A DNA stretch of 64,000 nt, taken from contig JAIWNI010000009.1 of NCBI GenBank assembly GCA_025331435.1, positions 372,001 to 436,000 on the forward strand, written 5' to 3'. The first letter of the stretch is position 1. Each line of letters opens with the position of its first letter. Below, one piece after another: positions 33,389 to 44,035 of this stretch. Source of the DNA: Choanephora cucurbitarum. Its lineage: Eukaryota; Mucoromycota; Mucoromycetes; Mucorales; Choanephoraceae. Position numbers and translations under genes: made by a program. The notes under the pieces were generated by a model. The model searched no databases, was not told the DNA's origin, and saw only the letters and a list, made by a program, of their open reading frames with translations.

Positions 33389-33676
33389 CTATAAAAAAAA
33401 CTTAAAATCACAAAAGAATAAGGCATAGCAGGTTGCACAAACTGCTTCCTATTATCTGTCCGTTTTGATATATTTTGTTTTTATTGCCTCATAATGCAAT
33501 TATATGTATGATTTAACTTAAAGTCGTTTTTGAATATCCCGCCTGATTATTAAATGTATGAGACAAAAGGTCCCATTTTTTATTGTTGTCAACTTGCTTC
33601 TTTAGTTTATCCTTCCCAGTGTACTGATATCAGTTGATCAGACCTTTATCTATATATCAACTAGATCAACACATAC
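33389..33676. other. Putative upstream region of the GH36 gene, no start exon found
   Basis: AT-rich stretch that should carry the first exon and promoter of the GH36-like gene. The only nearby ATG that could be used (33427 on -, MPYSF) would need a 24-nt intron, too short to be credible. The rest runs into the proteasome gene fragment. Confidence 0.4.
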
Positions 33677-33874
33677 CAGGCAATTCTTTTCCAGGAATAA
33701 ACAATCTCTCAACACCTTCCATTGTGATAACTGCTAAACGATTAACACCGCCGGAAGAACCATCACGAGAAATAGCTAATGCCAATGCTATTCAAAGAGA
33801 TCGTCAATAAAGAAGACAACAATCCCTGAAGTTTTACCTACAATTCTTTACAAATTCTAAGTACTCCTCACGTA
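33677..33874 (-). pseudogene. Fragment of a proteasome beta-1 subunit gene (last exons)
   Basis: Reading leftward, 33874-33842 encodes LREEYLEFVKN. After a GTAGGT...GAATAG intron, 33787-33677 encodes [28 protein letters not shown] and KELPG. This is the C-terminal part of the beta-1 (Pre3/PSMB6) proteasome subunit, where [16 protein letters not shown] is a family hallmark. The catalytic N-terminal part is missing. The fragment stops exactly where the duplicated SNIP1 segment begins. A GTATGT donor follows ELPG but no continuing exon is evident. It is a broken copy; the functional gene must be elsewhere. Confidence 0.75.
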
Positions 33875-34947
33875 GCATATATTATCTACTTGATTTTTAA
33901 AAAAAAAGAAAAAGTAAACCACAAAAAAAAGCAATATGTGATTGTTTTATGTTCTTTTCTTGACAAAAGAATTTTGTACATGTTACAAAAAAAGACTTTT
34001 AATATATTGTAAGTGCATGCGAATATTTTTTAAAGCCTCACTTAAACTCTTTCTTGTTTTTGGGCTTCTTCCGTCAAAAAAAGGTCTAGGGATTACTCAG
34101 AGTGCAAGACAACATATTCTTTAGTACTATTGCCAAATTTGAGGACATCCTTAGCTCTTAGTTCGACGAAACGAATAGGTGGGATCTGGTCCCCATTGAG
34201 AAAGGTGCCATTTGTTGCTTCTAAATCAATAAGAAATGGCCTTTGATAGCCAGCTAGATTGCGTCAAATAAATCAAAAAGACAACGCTTACTTGACGACT
34301 TTTATTGGTTTTCCGTCCTGCTGCTTTTCAGATACTTCTGTATATTACAGGACAGTATGTTGCTTTGAGCAAGAAGGATGATATACTGGGACATCCACTA
34401 CCTATAAAACGAAGAGAATTAAATCTCTTGCTTCAATATCCTTCACAAAATCAAACTACCGCTCTGTCGCGCCCAATAAGATATGAGCTTTGTCTATAAA
34501 TATGCAATAAATCTAGAAACAAGCAACAAGAACATCTATACTTTGCCATACCTATCTGTTCATTGCCTTTAAACACATAGAGCCTCCATTTCTGAGATGG
34601 CTTTGCAGCTTCAGGGGGCTCGTTGTGTCTACGGTTGGGAGAGCGTGGTCTTCGAGTTGAGCGATCGTCGTGCTCGTGTATCCTTCTAGGCGATCTTGAT
34701 CTTCTATGTCTATAAAGTGAACGAGAATGGGAACGGGACTGATATCTGTTGTGAAATCTGGTTTGTCATGATGGTGAACTCATAGAACACAACGTAGAAA
34801 GATAGTGTAATAAAAAAAGAAAAATTGTGGAATACAGACATATTCAGAAAGTTTCTCCCACTCTGGTTTTTACATTCTGTGAACTAGCAGCTCCGTAGTT
34901 TCCAATTACAGGAATGATGATGAAGGCAAAACCTTGTTCAATTATGA
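33875..34947 (-). pseudogene. Decayed duplicate of the SNIP1 gene
   Basis: Similar along its length to 20209-21485, with scattered, mostly transition differences (a few percent) including intron and flanking sequence, so it is a DNA-level duplication, not a retrocopy. The coding equivalent is 34093-34783. Disabling changes: CGA to TGA at codon 6 (34766-34768) and CAA to TAA in the FHA domain (34345-34347). A 183-bp in-frame deletion removes the linker between two copies of an 8-bp CTCGTTGT direct repeat. The IHRQ motif has also become IYRQ. The left boundary abuts the proteasome fragment and the right boundary abuts LINE-like DNA. The intact parent is about 13 kb away in the same orientation. 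Confidence 0.93.
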
Positions 34948-36400
34948 GGAGGTAGGGATGTGAGGAAGTAAATAAGAAAGGAGTGCATTAAGAGTTGAGC
35001 TTAGAGTAAATGCGCTCTATTTTTTTTTGAAGGGCAATATGGCAAGGCGAAGCGTAACCTGGATAGAGGAGTTTTTGGAGATTCCAAAGATTTGCCAAAT
35101 ACATCTGTTCTATGTGTCTGTTCATATGGGCCAGTGGCGTACTTGGTAAGAGAAGTAATTGCAAATCCATATCCCAGTTGAGAGCGGATTATTTAAGCAT
35201 AGAAAAAAATGGAAAGCAGAGAGTAAAAGCCTCTAGGATTCATACCAATGGTTGTAAGTTGGTTCATAGTAGGCAAAGCCTTAGTGGAGTTGCTATAGAT
35301 ATAATTCAGTGCACTAATATATCCTTCAAGAGAAAAAAATACATTTGAATAATAAACGAAAAGTTCAAGTAAGACAGGAGTATCATAGAGAGTGTACGAC
35401 ATGGCGACATATCAATCTTAAATGACTTACCATTTGATTGGCGGTCTGCTGAGATCCTTCAGGAGTGCTGAAAGAAGCCTTCAGAGTGCGGCTCTTGCAA
35501 AATTTGGATAATTTGGAGATGGATTTGGTATAAGATCCATATGCAAGACTGTCACAAGACTGGCGCCACAATGCACATTTTCGTTGGCGAATCAACCTAT
35601 GAAGTCGAGCTCTGAACTGTTGGTGCGAAATCCAAAATCGAAGGCAGTTGAGCCAGTTAGCTTTACTCCATTTACGGTATTAATGCTCTTTCAGATCAAA
35701 GGCTTCCTACATTTTAATGGAGTGAGATTCCTGCATGCAATCCAGATGTTGTGGTGGGATACGGTAACAAAATTGGTTCAGTGATACTTGGATGGATTCA
35801 CAGAGTTTGCTATTGTAGGCTTCTATATAGGCTGAGGCGTTCGTTAGATCGGTTAATGCCGGCAGCAAGATGAAGAAAGGAGTATCAAACAGAGCGCAGA
35901 AAGTGGCCTCGTATATGTCATGGTAGTTGTGCTGCTTTAGTCGGTCCAAGCACCATAAGAGTCGTGCAGGGGGATGACAATGTTGTGCTGGAGAGCGAAG
36001 GAGCGGAAGGTGGAGCTGCAAAAAGGTCGAGTTGTTTTATTCAGCCTTTCTGGTAAAAGAAGCGGGCAACAGAGGACCTGACTGACTGATGAATGTGCGT
36101 GAGTGCACGTCTCATGCGATCTTGGGGATGTATCATGTTGAAGGAATTGTGGTCCTTAAATGTGTAGTCTGCGCGCTTTGGGTTGAAAGGATTTTGGACA
36201 TTACAGGGATCAAAAACATCCTTGGCAGTAATTTCAGATTGTTGAAGGCACGTTTTATTTTAGCTCAGAAGCAAAGTCATTTTGAACGAGGACGACGACC
36301 AGATTATGGCCAGAAAAATAGATGTCAAGGATATGGCTGTTGTTAATGTTAAGACGTTGGAGGTGAGTACGTAGTTGGTATACAGAAATACGAGATGTAT
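34948..36400 (-). mobile_element. Decayed LINE-like retrotransposon remnant
   Basis: Disconnected minus-strand frames appear in an order typical of mucoromycete non-LTR elements upstream of the RT. Near 36350 there is a block reading NNSHILDIYFSGHNLVVVLVQ. Near 36100-36200 there is a DFDP-like segment ending in MRRALTHIHQSVRSSVARFF. 36021-35707 includes YIEAYNSKLCESIQVSLNQ and RIPP. 35595-35390 includes LIRQRKCALWRQ and LKASFSTPEGSQQTANQMVSHL. Frame changes and stops break every block and no intact RT motif was found. Family placement rests on pattern memory; a translated search would confirm it. The remnant ends where the duplicated SNIP1 block begins. Confidence 0.55.
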
Positions 36401-36420
36401 TAAAGATATATAGATGTATT

Positions 36421-37731
36421 GAAATTACTAGTTCTCTGAGGGAGCTTTAAGAAGCGGACAACAGTTTTGCTCTGACGAGCTCTTCGTTATTGGTGGCTGT
36501 CGTGCAATGGTTGTTTGAGATAATGAATACGTAACTGTTCTCTCTAAAGGGAAATTGGAGGTTAGGAAGGGGGTCTGTGGTGGGTATGGAGTTGGGTCTG
36601 ACTTGATGAAAAGAAGGGGAAATCATTTACTGTTTTGCAAAATGATCTAATTGAGTAGTTATTTCCTTTTACACAGAAATCCCCTTCTAGACACTATCGT
36701 ATTAATATATTGTTAATAATCAATTGGCGCAGATGTTTTCAAAAAACATTGGTTGATTTCTTCATTACAGAAGTAAGAAATGAGTACGTTATCTTGATTC
36801 AGGTCATATAGAAGTTTTTCTTCTTAGTGAATAGCTGTCTTTTGCTACAAAAAAAAACAGGGACTAAAACTTACTGACTACTGTTACTTTGTTTGCTTTT
36901 TATTTCAAGGATATAACAGCATCCAACAGTCCGTATTACCTGAGCCCTTCAACTGCATGATATGATACAGTCCGGCTGGTAAATATTGGTAGAAGGCAAA
37001 ATCTTAGCTTATTCGCATTTGAAAACAAAGTGGAGCACATTTCTTTTTTCAGCTGGTTCCCCGTGTTGCTTCGAATATCACAAGGAAGAAGCAGATGTGA
37101 AAAACAACCTCTTCTTTGTAAAAATATAGATACCATTTACCATAGAAGAATGAACAATAGAATGGAAATAAAGTGCCCCTTTCGGGAATTGAGAGTTGAA
37201 ATTTACCAGGAAATAGAAACCTAGCAATATACACCAACCGGACTGCAAATTTCGAATTAAGATAATGGATATCAGTATCGCAGGACCACAATGAAACTTT
37301 ATCTTGTCTTGGTTGTGGCAAGGTAGTTAGTACTACCTTGTCATCCTGATACTGTTCCGAAATTCTGTAAGCATAATGGGCTTTGTTTGTGCAACAATAG
37401 TGATGAATAGAGAATGTTATTTTTAGTGAGACATTACATACGTATTCTCAATAGCAAGTAAAAGAAAACAACATATTCATCCCGCCTTTGGTATTTCAAT
37501 CATTTCATCAAATTGAAACATGCTAATCTTCTTTGAGAAAAAGATAGCAATAAACCTGCTCTGAGATTAAGTAATTGATGGCTGTGAATTAGTAAGCTGA
37601 AAGAGGTGGCTGAAATCATTATGTAGCTAAATTAGGAAGCAATGCTGAGCTCTTTCTAACCAGAGGTGGTCAACATGAAATTTATATAAATAGGAAGGCA
37701 TCCAAAGCACATCAGGTTTGAATTATTCAAC
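36421..37731. other. Intergenic, no gene recognised; TATA before the M13 peptidase
   Basis: 1.3 kb with only short overlapping frames on both strands and no domain. It may include further decayed repeat DNA continuous with the LINE remnant. A TATA element (TATATAAATA, 37683-37692) precedes the M13 peptidase. Confidence 0.45.
37683..37692 (+). promoter_or_regulatory. TATA box of the M13 peptidase gene
   Basis: TATATAAATA, 40 bp upstream of the chosen ATG at 37732. The spacing allows only a very short 5' leader and supports this ATG as the true start. Confidence 0.55.
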
Positions 37732-40474
37732 ATGCCTCCTATAGATCTTTTTACAAGAGCACCTGTCCACTCAAACAACGTTTGTAATACTACAGCCTGT
37801 ATTGCTGCAAGTGAATACATCTTGTCTCGTGTCAATTTGACAATTGATCCTTGCTCTGACTTTTATCAATACACATGTAATTTGTCTGAATAATAAAAGT
37901 CACATAACCGTACAACTAATACATATACTTCTTGTTCAATACAGGTGGAAGCTGGATAAATTCTCCTGCTGTCAAAGAAGAGTACAATCAAGGCATTGGT
38001 AAGAGATCTTCACGCTTGATGTATGTATATAAGCATATGATACTTATTCATCTTATGACTATCCAGTGTCAAGCGATGTTACTACGTTTTCTCTTCAGAA
38101 CAAGAGAAGACAAGCACAAATCTTAGAAAGCACCTATGAAGACTTCAAGCAACAGATCAAATCAAATGCAACTGGGTTTCACCTGGAAGATCAAGCCGAG
38201 CTAGACAAATCCAACTTTGAGTTCTACAAGAGTTACTACAATGTTTGTAAAGATACCGATCTATACCGTGTTAATAGATTTACACCTATCTTTGAAGATA
38301 TCATGATGATACAAAAAGACATTATGCCCTTAAATGCAACCGCAAGCCAATATGGTCGCGCAATGGCTTTCTTTATCCAACAATCCTTAAGTGTACTTCC
38401 TTTTGAAATGGATGTCACTCTTTCTTTTTTGGACCACGATAAGTATGAAGTACTCATTGGAGGCTCTACGGCATTGAAGGACTACACATACGACCGTGAA
38501 GTTATTGTATCCCGCCTCAATCAAGTCATAGGTCAACCAGAAGCACATGGTTTTAACGCTCAAACAACAATTGAAGCAAGTCAACGTAGTGGACTCGAGT
38601 TGTGGTCCAACAATACGATTTCAACAGCTGTCGATAACCACGAAAGAATTGTTAGTTATATTAGAGATATTTACAATAGTTCCGCAAGTGATTTTAAGTT
38701 TGAGTAATGCATCTGTTCTATTCTGATTGAAGACAATTGAAAGAAAGAAAGCTGACTTGATTTTTTTCTCTAGGATTGAAGATTTGATAAGTAGCCCAGC
38801 GATATCTTTTGATGCCGTTCAGCAAGCTCTGCCAAATGTAGACATTTCTGTGCTCCTGACAACACTTTCTGAGGGACTTGAATCAAGTGCAGTTGCCAGC
38901 CTAGGTTTCCGAACAGCTCCATCCTTTTTGGGAGATATTAATGATATGTTATCCACTGAATCTGAGAAATCTATTCAAGATTTCTTTACTGTTCAGTATA
39001 TTGTTGACAAATACGAATATCTTGCGCCTTCTTTGTTCCCTGAGCTCTTGAACAACACACTTTTACAGCAACAAAACTCCACAGTTTCAAACACAACAGT
39101 TGCTTTAATGCAATTACAATGTTCTGAAGATACAAATACTCATTTCGTCTATGGCCTGAGTCGATACTACGGATTAGAGAGTTTTGGTGATGAGAATGAT
39201 AGACAAAAGACATTGAAGTTTATTGAAACCATAAGAGAGTCTTTGTTGGCTCGTATCTCAAGCAACACCTGGTTAGATGATCAGACCAAGCAAGCTGCTA
39301 TCAATAAGGTTTGATCCATAATGACTGAATTTAAGACTATATTATCAAACTAATTTTTACTAATTATTAGATGAAGTTGACAAAGACAGATTCGGCTTAC
39401 AGTATAAATAATCCCGACTGGAGAGATCCTGCTTCTATCAAGCAATATTATGGCAATCAAACAATTGATACTAGAAGCTATTACCATGCTAAAAATTCTG
39501 CTTTGTTGGAAACTAGCAAGAGAAAGTGGAAGAATATTTCTGCAGAATCTACTGCCACAATTTGGGATGTATTGGAGTATCCAGGAATGATCAATGCTGC
39601 CTATTTGCCAAATAGTAATTCGGTAAACATCAAAATGTTGCGCCTCATTTTTAGCAAAGAGAATAAAAGATAACTAATCTCTTTTTATCAGATTGGCGTA
39701 CTGCTAGGTATCTTACGAAAGCCTATGTACGATACTGGTTTCCCTGAATATCTCAATTTCGGCAATCTTGGTTCTGTTATCGGTCATGAGTTTGTGGTAA
39801 GTAAAGCTTCTGCTCGCATTTGTTTAAACGAGTTTTAATAATTGGCATTTGCAGCATGGCCTTGATAACCTAGGAAGTCGGTTTAACGGAACTGGACATC
39901 TAGAAAACTGGTGGACACCTCAAGCTGCAAAAGAATATGAGGAAAGACAACAATGCTTTATCGAAGAATACTCAAAGATCTCTATCAAGGATGAAGAGGG
40001 CAACGAAGTTTTTGTCGATGGCAATGTGAGTCCTCCCATAATTTATTTCATTATGATGTTTCTAACTTTTTCTTTGTAATAGCAAACATTAGGCGAAAAC
40101 ATTGCTGATGCGGGCGGTTTAAATGCTGCAGTAGATGCCTACAAGCTTTATGTGAGAAACGAACGTCAAGGTCAACCTGAACCTTCTTTGCCTGGCTTAG
40201 AACATCTGACCCCTGAACAGATGCTGTACATCAGCTTTAGTCTATTTCATTGTGAGAGTGTTCCACCAAGTCAAGCAAGAATTTATGTAAGTATATAGCT
40301 AAACTATAGTATCTTTTTCTTTTTGCTTATTCTATTTGATAGGAAACTGACGTACATGCACCTTCCTTTGCACGTACAAATCCTGTTGTTCAGAACAATG
40401 CTGATTTCGCTACAACATTCAATTGCCCAGTAGATTCGCCTATGAACAAGAAAGAAAAATGTTATCTCTGGTAA
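37732..40474 (+). CDS. M13 family zinc metallopeptidase (neprilysin-like)
   Basis: Nine exons: 37732-37876, 37945-37998, 38067-38703, 38774-39308, 39371-39622, 39692-39796, 39855-40025, 40083-40286, 40343-40474; 744 residues. The M13 fold is complete: N-terminal PCSDFYQYTCGSW, NAAYLPNS substrate-binding strand, zinc motif HEFVH at about 573-577 (split by an intron after HEFV), third ligand in ENIADAGG at about 638, and a C-terminal CYLW with the family's terminal Trp. M13 enzymes cleave peptides on the N-side of hydrophobic residues, usually as type II membrane ectoenzymes. Here no transmembrane or signal segment precedes the catalytic domain, although N-glycosylation sequons and cysteines are kept. 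Either an upstream exon was missed or the protein is soluble. Exon 4 ends in a weak GTTTGA donor. Confidence 0.9.
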
Positions 40475-40589
40475 AATAGAATTTCTCTTTCTATTCATTG
40501 TATATCCATGTATATTAGAAACAATTGTAACAATAATAAAAAAAATGAGTCTATGTATTTCGTTTTATATTTGTTTTATAACGATAATT

Positions 40590-41744
40590 TTAATCACTTC
40601 CTACAACACCACCTTTGTTTAAACCAACGGCTTTTTCTACTACTTCTCTCATTAAATCTATCAACGTACAACAGGTTACGATAATATGAGACTCCAGATG
40701 ATCTGGTCTATCCACTAGGGCAAGTGCATTCTTATCTATAATTAGTTGGCCCAGGTATATAAAATAGCCCATACGGTGGCTATCGAATTCAGCAATCACT
40801 CGCCACTTCTTCTTCACTTCATCATTGTCGTCCAAATGTTTCTCGGGTCGAATCTGGCAAATGAGGTCATGTGAGAGTAAGCTGGTTCGTTTCCAACGAA
40901 TCATAAAACCTTCAAACTCAGTATCATAAGTAAACAGCAGGTGAGAATTTGTTCGGTTTAGCAATTGACCAGACTTAGTACCGAGTGTATTTGGTGTTGT
41001 TGGGGTATGGATAGATAGATCGCTTTCGTTCTCTGGTAGGTATTCGTTTTCGATAGGTGCATTGAGAGGGAAATCACCCCATTCGACAGTGATCGATTTC
41101 TTGAAGGCTCGTCTCCTTGCTTCTGATACTTTGTGTTTCTGGCTAATTAAGGTGCCATCCATTGTCAATCGATATAAAACATTTTGAAATCCCCAAGAGT
41201 AAGAGTGAGGTTGAATCTTTTTGTATGCTGGTATCTTGGTGCCTTTGAAATATACGTCATGCTCAAAGGGGCGGGTTAGGGATTGTTTACGCAAATCATA
41301 TTGGATGATTTCTTCCATTGGTTTCTTTTTTAAAATTTGCAATAATGCTTGTCGAGTGGCAGAGCTGTTTGTATTGTTGCTATCATTACTACTGATACTT
41401 GAGACACTGGGACTGATGGATATAGGTGGAGGTGTGCTTAGACTGGTAGTCGAGGAAGGTACGTGGGACAAGAGGCTTGAGGTCAACTTTGCGCCTGGGG
41501 AAGCAGACTGAGGCTCTTCTTCCTCTTCCTCTTCCTCATTTGTCTTTATATCAGGTCGTTTACCATTGATGAATTTAGCGCGAACAATCAAGTCATCCAA
41601 GACCTCTTGAGGCAATGGCTTTTCATATTCATCTTCATCATAAGTATTTGGCTTATCATACACAATAGGCTCATCTAATGCATTTGGCTTTTGTAGTATA
41701 GGTGCAGCGTCCGTCTCTTCTACACTATCAGGTTTCATGCTCAT
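40590..41744 (-). CDS. Conserved-looking hypothetical protein, possible tubby-like C-terminus
   Basis: Single exon, 384 residues from the ATG at 41744. An in-frame ATG at 41819 would add a hydrophobic AT-rich leader, which I judge to be untranslated. Residues 1-130 are acidic and Ser/Pro-rich, probably disordered. Residues 140-384 look folded: RPFEHDVYFKGTKIPAYKKI, YSWGFQNVLYRLTMDGTL, HLLFTYDTEFEGFMIRWKRTSLLSHDLICQI, WRVIAEFDSHRMGYFIYLGQLII. The FEGF.IRW..TS.L..D..C pattern resembles the large mucoromycete family annotated as tubby C-terminal-like; I hold this loosely. It is divergent from the RTC4-domain gene with 246 bp between starts. No function proposed. Confidence 0.75.
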   Translation of the reverse strand: MSMKPDSVEETDAAPILQKPNALDEPIVYDKPNTYDEDEYEKPLPQEVLDDLIVRAKFINGKRPDIKTNEEEEEEEEPQSASPGAKLTSSLLSHVPSSTTSLSTPPPISISPSVSSISSNDSNNTNSSATRQALLQILKKKPMEEIIQYDLRKQSLTRPFEHDVYFKGTKIPAYKKIQPHSYSWGFQNVLYRLTMDGTLISQKHKVSEARRRAFKKSITVEWGDFPLNAPIENEYLPENESDLSIHTPTTPNTLGTKSGQLLNRTNSHLLFTYDTEFEGFMIRWKRTSLLSHDLICQIRPEKHLDDNDEVKKKWRVIAEFDSHRMGYFIYLGQLIIDKNALALVDRPDHLESHIIVTCCTLIDLMREVVEKAVGLNKGGVVGSD

Positions 41745-41937
41745 GATGGTAAAATAAAAATAAATAAGAAAGAAAAATGCAGACAAATTTAAATTTAGAA
41801 AAATAATAATTAAGCACATGGCTGACCTTTATTCCCTTTTCAGCAGAATGCCTGTTGTATTGCAAATTGACTTAAAGTGACTTAAGATTCTTTCCCCCCT
41901 TTAAGATTTTTCATTATCGTTTTCTAGATTATACTAT

Positions 41938-41941
<4 letters not shown>

Positions 41942-41968
<27 letters not shown>
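41942..41968. repeat. CT/TC microsatellite
   Basis: About 13 uninterrupted TC units, followed by a short TATATATATA tract just before the RTC4-domain ATG. Pyrimidine tracts of this type are common in fungal promoters. Confidence 0.9.
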
Positions 41969-41990
41969 GCTCTCAGTACTATATATATAT

Positions 41991-43325
41991 ATGGATAAAA
42001 CAATACGAACTTTTAGTCGAAGAAGTGTTAAAAACAATATTGACAGAAGCCACCAAACCAAGCCTAGAGGATACATGGTTTCTGACAAACCACAGGCTTC
42101 CTCCATCAGTGCACCAAGCAAAGTAGACATCTCTCGATTCGAAGAACTCGCTAGGAGATCCAAGCGCTCTTATGAAAACGATGAAGGTCTTGACGACTTT
42201 CAGCAGGATAAGAAACCAAAACCTTCAAGCCAACCCGAGAAGCCTAAAAACACGTTAACCTTACCAAAGCGATCTCACAGTGTAGCCAGAGGCAGTCCTC
42301 AAGCCTCCAATGATGCTATGCTGAATGACCCTTTTAGAACAGAAGCAAGTGGGTCTTTCAAAGACTTAAAAAGAAACCAACTCACTCTACCCAAGAAAGT
42401 CAGTAGAACACCCAATCCATTCCCACACGCTAACAAGAAGATTATTGAATCGAGTAAAGATGATAATAAGGAGCAATGTCCTTATTGTGGAGAAGTTTTC
42501 AAGGCCATGACAGGTCCCTTGAGAAGAGCATTAGACACAATAAAAAAGAAGGATAGAGAATACGAAAAGAGCCAAAGTGCTAAGCTAGAAGAAGAAAGTG
42601 CCACAAGCATATACAACTTACCTACTGATCTGACAATCAAGCGGCGTGTCCTCCCAGCTGAGAAAGACGCGTTCTGTAAGTTACACCGGATCGAACTGGT
42701 CATCAAGCCCGAAGGTAGAAAGAAGAATTATCCAGAGGAAATTGCATTTGACAAGATTGAAAGGCGCATTGACAGAATGCGCCCAGACCTTGACAAGATC
42801 ATTCGAAACGATCTATCCAGCGAATTTCGAGATATTGCCGAAAATGCTTATAAGAATATGGGTGCGAACAAAGCGAGAAGTACAATGGGTGTTATGACGC
42901 GTTTTGAAGCTACTTTGCCTGGTTACTATGGTCCCAAAGGTGCTGCTGTCATTTTAGAAGCCTTGACAAAGTTTTATTTAGAAACCGGTTTTCTGTCAAG
43001 GGAACTTGTATCACCTCAACTACCCTTAGAGTTTGCTCAACAGGTGCTTGTGCCCGAAGTAGGTTTGAGACTTATTCAGGGTGACTTAACAAAACACAAA
43101 GTCCTCCCAAATGCTCGTGCAAAAGCAAGAAAAGTGATGGAAGAAAGTATACAGTATGGTCATCACATCTTCCCTGTAAAAGATCAAGAAATTGAATCCT
43201 CTTCTTTGACCAATGTTTTGGAATCTGATATAGAGGAAGAGGAGGAAGAGGAGGAAGAAGTAGAAGAAGATGATGATGATGATGTACAGGAATTAGATTT
43301 TGAACATATTGAAGACAGCGACTAA
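41991..43325 (+). CDS. RTC4-domain protein
   Basis: Single exon, 444 residues. The first 160 residues are basic and Ser/Pro-rich with repeated TLPK motifs (LTLPKRS, LTLPKKV). A possible zinc pair CPYCGEVF follows at about 163-166. The RTC4-like domain spans about 190-400: LPTDLTIKRRVLPAEKDAFCKLHRIE, then FDKIERRIDRMRPDL, GYYGPKGAAVILEALTKFYLE and FAQQVLVPEVGLRLIQGDL. The C-terminus is strongly acidic (Glu/Asp run). In yeast Rtc4 was named from a telomere-capping suppressor screen; its molecular role is not known. The acidic tail and basic head suggest a nuclear protein (inference). Confidence 0.85.
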   Translation: MDKTIRTFSRRSVKNNIDRSHQTKPRGYMVSDKPQASSISAPSKVDISRFEELARRSKRSYENDEGLDDFQQDKKPKPSSQPEKPKNTLTLPKRSHSVARGSPQASNDAMLNDPFRTEASGSFKDLKRNQLTLPKKVSRTPNPFPHANKKIIESSKDDNKEQCPYCGEVFKAMTGPLRRALDTIKKKDREYEKSQSAKLEEESATSIYNLPTDLTIKRRVLPAEKDAFCKLHRIELVIKPEGRKKNYPEEIAFDKIERRIDRMRPDLDKIIRNDLSSEFRDIAENAYKNMGANKARSTMGVMTRFEATLPGYYGPKGAAVILEALTKFYLETGFLSRELVSPQLPLEFAQQVLVPEVGLRLIQGDLTKHKVLPNARAKARKVMEESIQYGHHIFPVKDQEIESSSLTNVLESDIEEEEEEEEEVEEDDDDDVQELDFEHIEDSD

Positions 43326-43571
43326 GCCTGTCAATTTACTTTATCTCACTCTTCTTGCTCTTTGATGCATATCTATGTCTATCTATACTTTGTAAATAAA
43401 CGAGCCCTTTTCTTTTTTTTTCGCTTCAACTCTTTCTCCCTGCCAAATTGCATACTGAATCCCTATATATATGTATACAGGCAAAGTAGAGCTTGTCAAT
43501 AAAAAGAGAGATAAATACAAAAAAGTTGGTTTTATTTTAACAATCGTCGCATATAGTTATTGAAGGATGAT

Positions 43572-44035
43572 TTAGTGGTGTTCGACATTCTTGTGGTGCT
43601 CTAAAAAAAAAGAAGATAAAAACGTAAGTACCCAAACGTACAACAATCCCTTATTCTCTCTCTCTCTTTTTCTTTGTGCTATAGGAACTTACTCAAGTGG
43701 AAGTGGTAGTCAATGGTGTAACCGATGGCGAAAACACCAAAGATGAGGTGAAGCAAAGGAGTAACAGAAGCGTTATCACCGTCAATGTAGCGAGCCTTGT
43801 AACGACCCCAAGGACCAGAAGGCTTAGGAGCTTCAACAGTACCCTTGGGCAATCTCTGTAGTGATCGTTAGTGTCATTGATAATACGCGCATCTCTTTCT
43901 ATCGTTTACCTTGTAGAAGTTGACCAATTCAGTGATTTGACCGTCCTTAGCGGAACCAGAAAGTCTGGTAGCAGCAGCAACGTTAGGAGGGATGAGGGTC
44001 TTGGTGGAATAGGCACGACGGAAAATGGCACTCAT
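43572..44035 (-). CDS. ATP17: Mitochondrial ATP synthase subunit f
   Basis: Three exons read leftward: 44035-43910, 43855-43693, 43600-43572; 105 residues, matching yeast Atp17 (101). The N-terminus MSAIFRRAYSTKTL is a mitochondrial presequence. The mature part carries LIPPNVA, ELVNFYKRLPKG, KPSGPWGRYKARYIDGDNASVTPLLHLIFGVFAIGYTIDY, with one transmembrane helix, and a His-rich tail. Subunit f is part of the Fo membrane sector peripheral stalk base. The last exon is only 29 nt. Confidence 0.93.

Noticed and set aside
36936..37321. Overlapping frames on both strands before the M13 peptidase
   Set aside because: No domain, no splice support, mutually exclusive; treated as intergenic.
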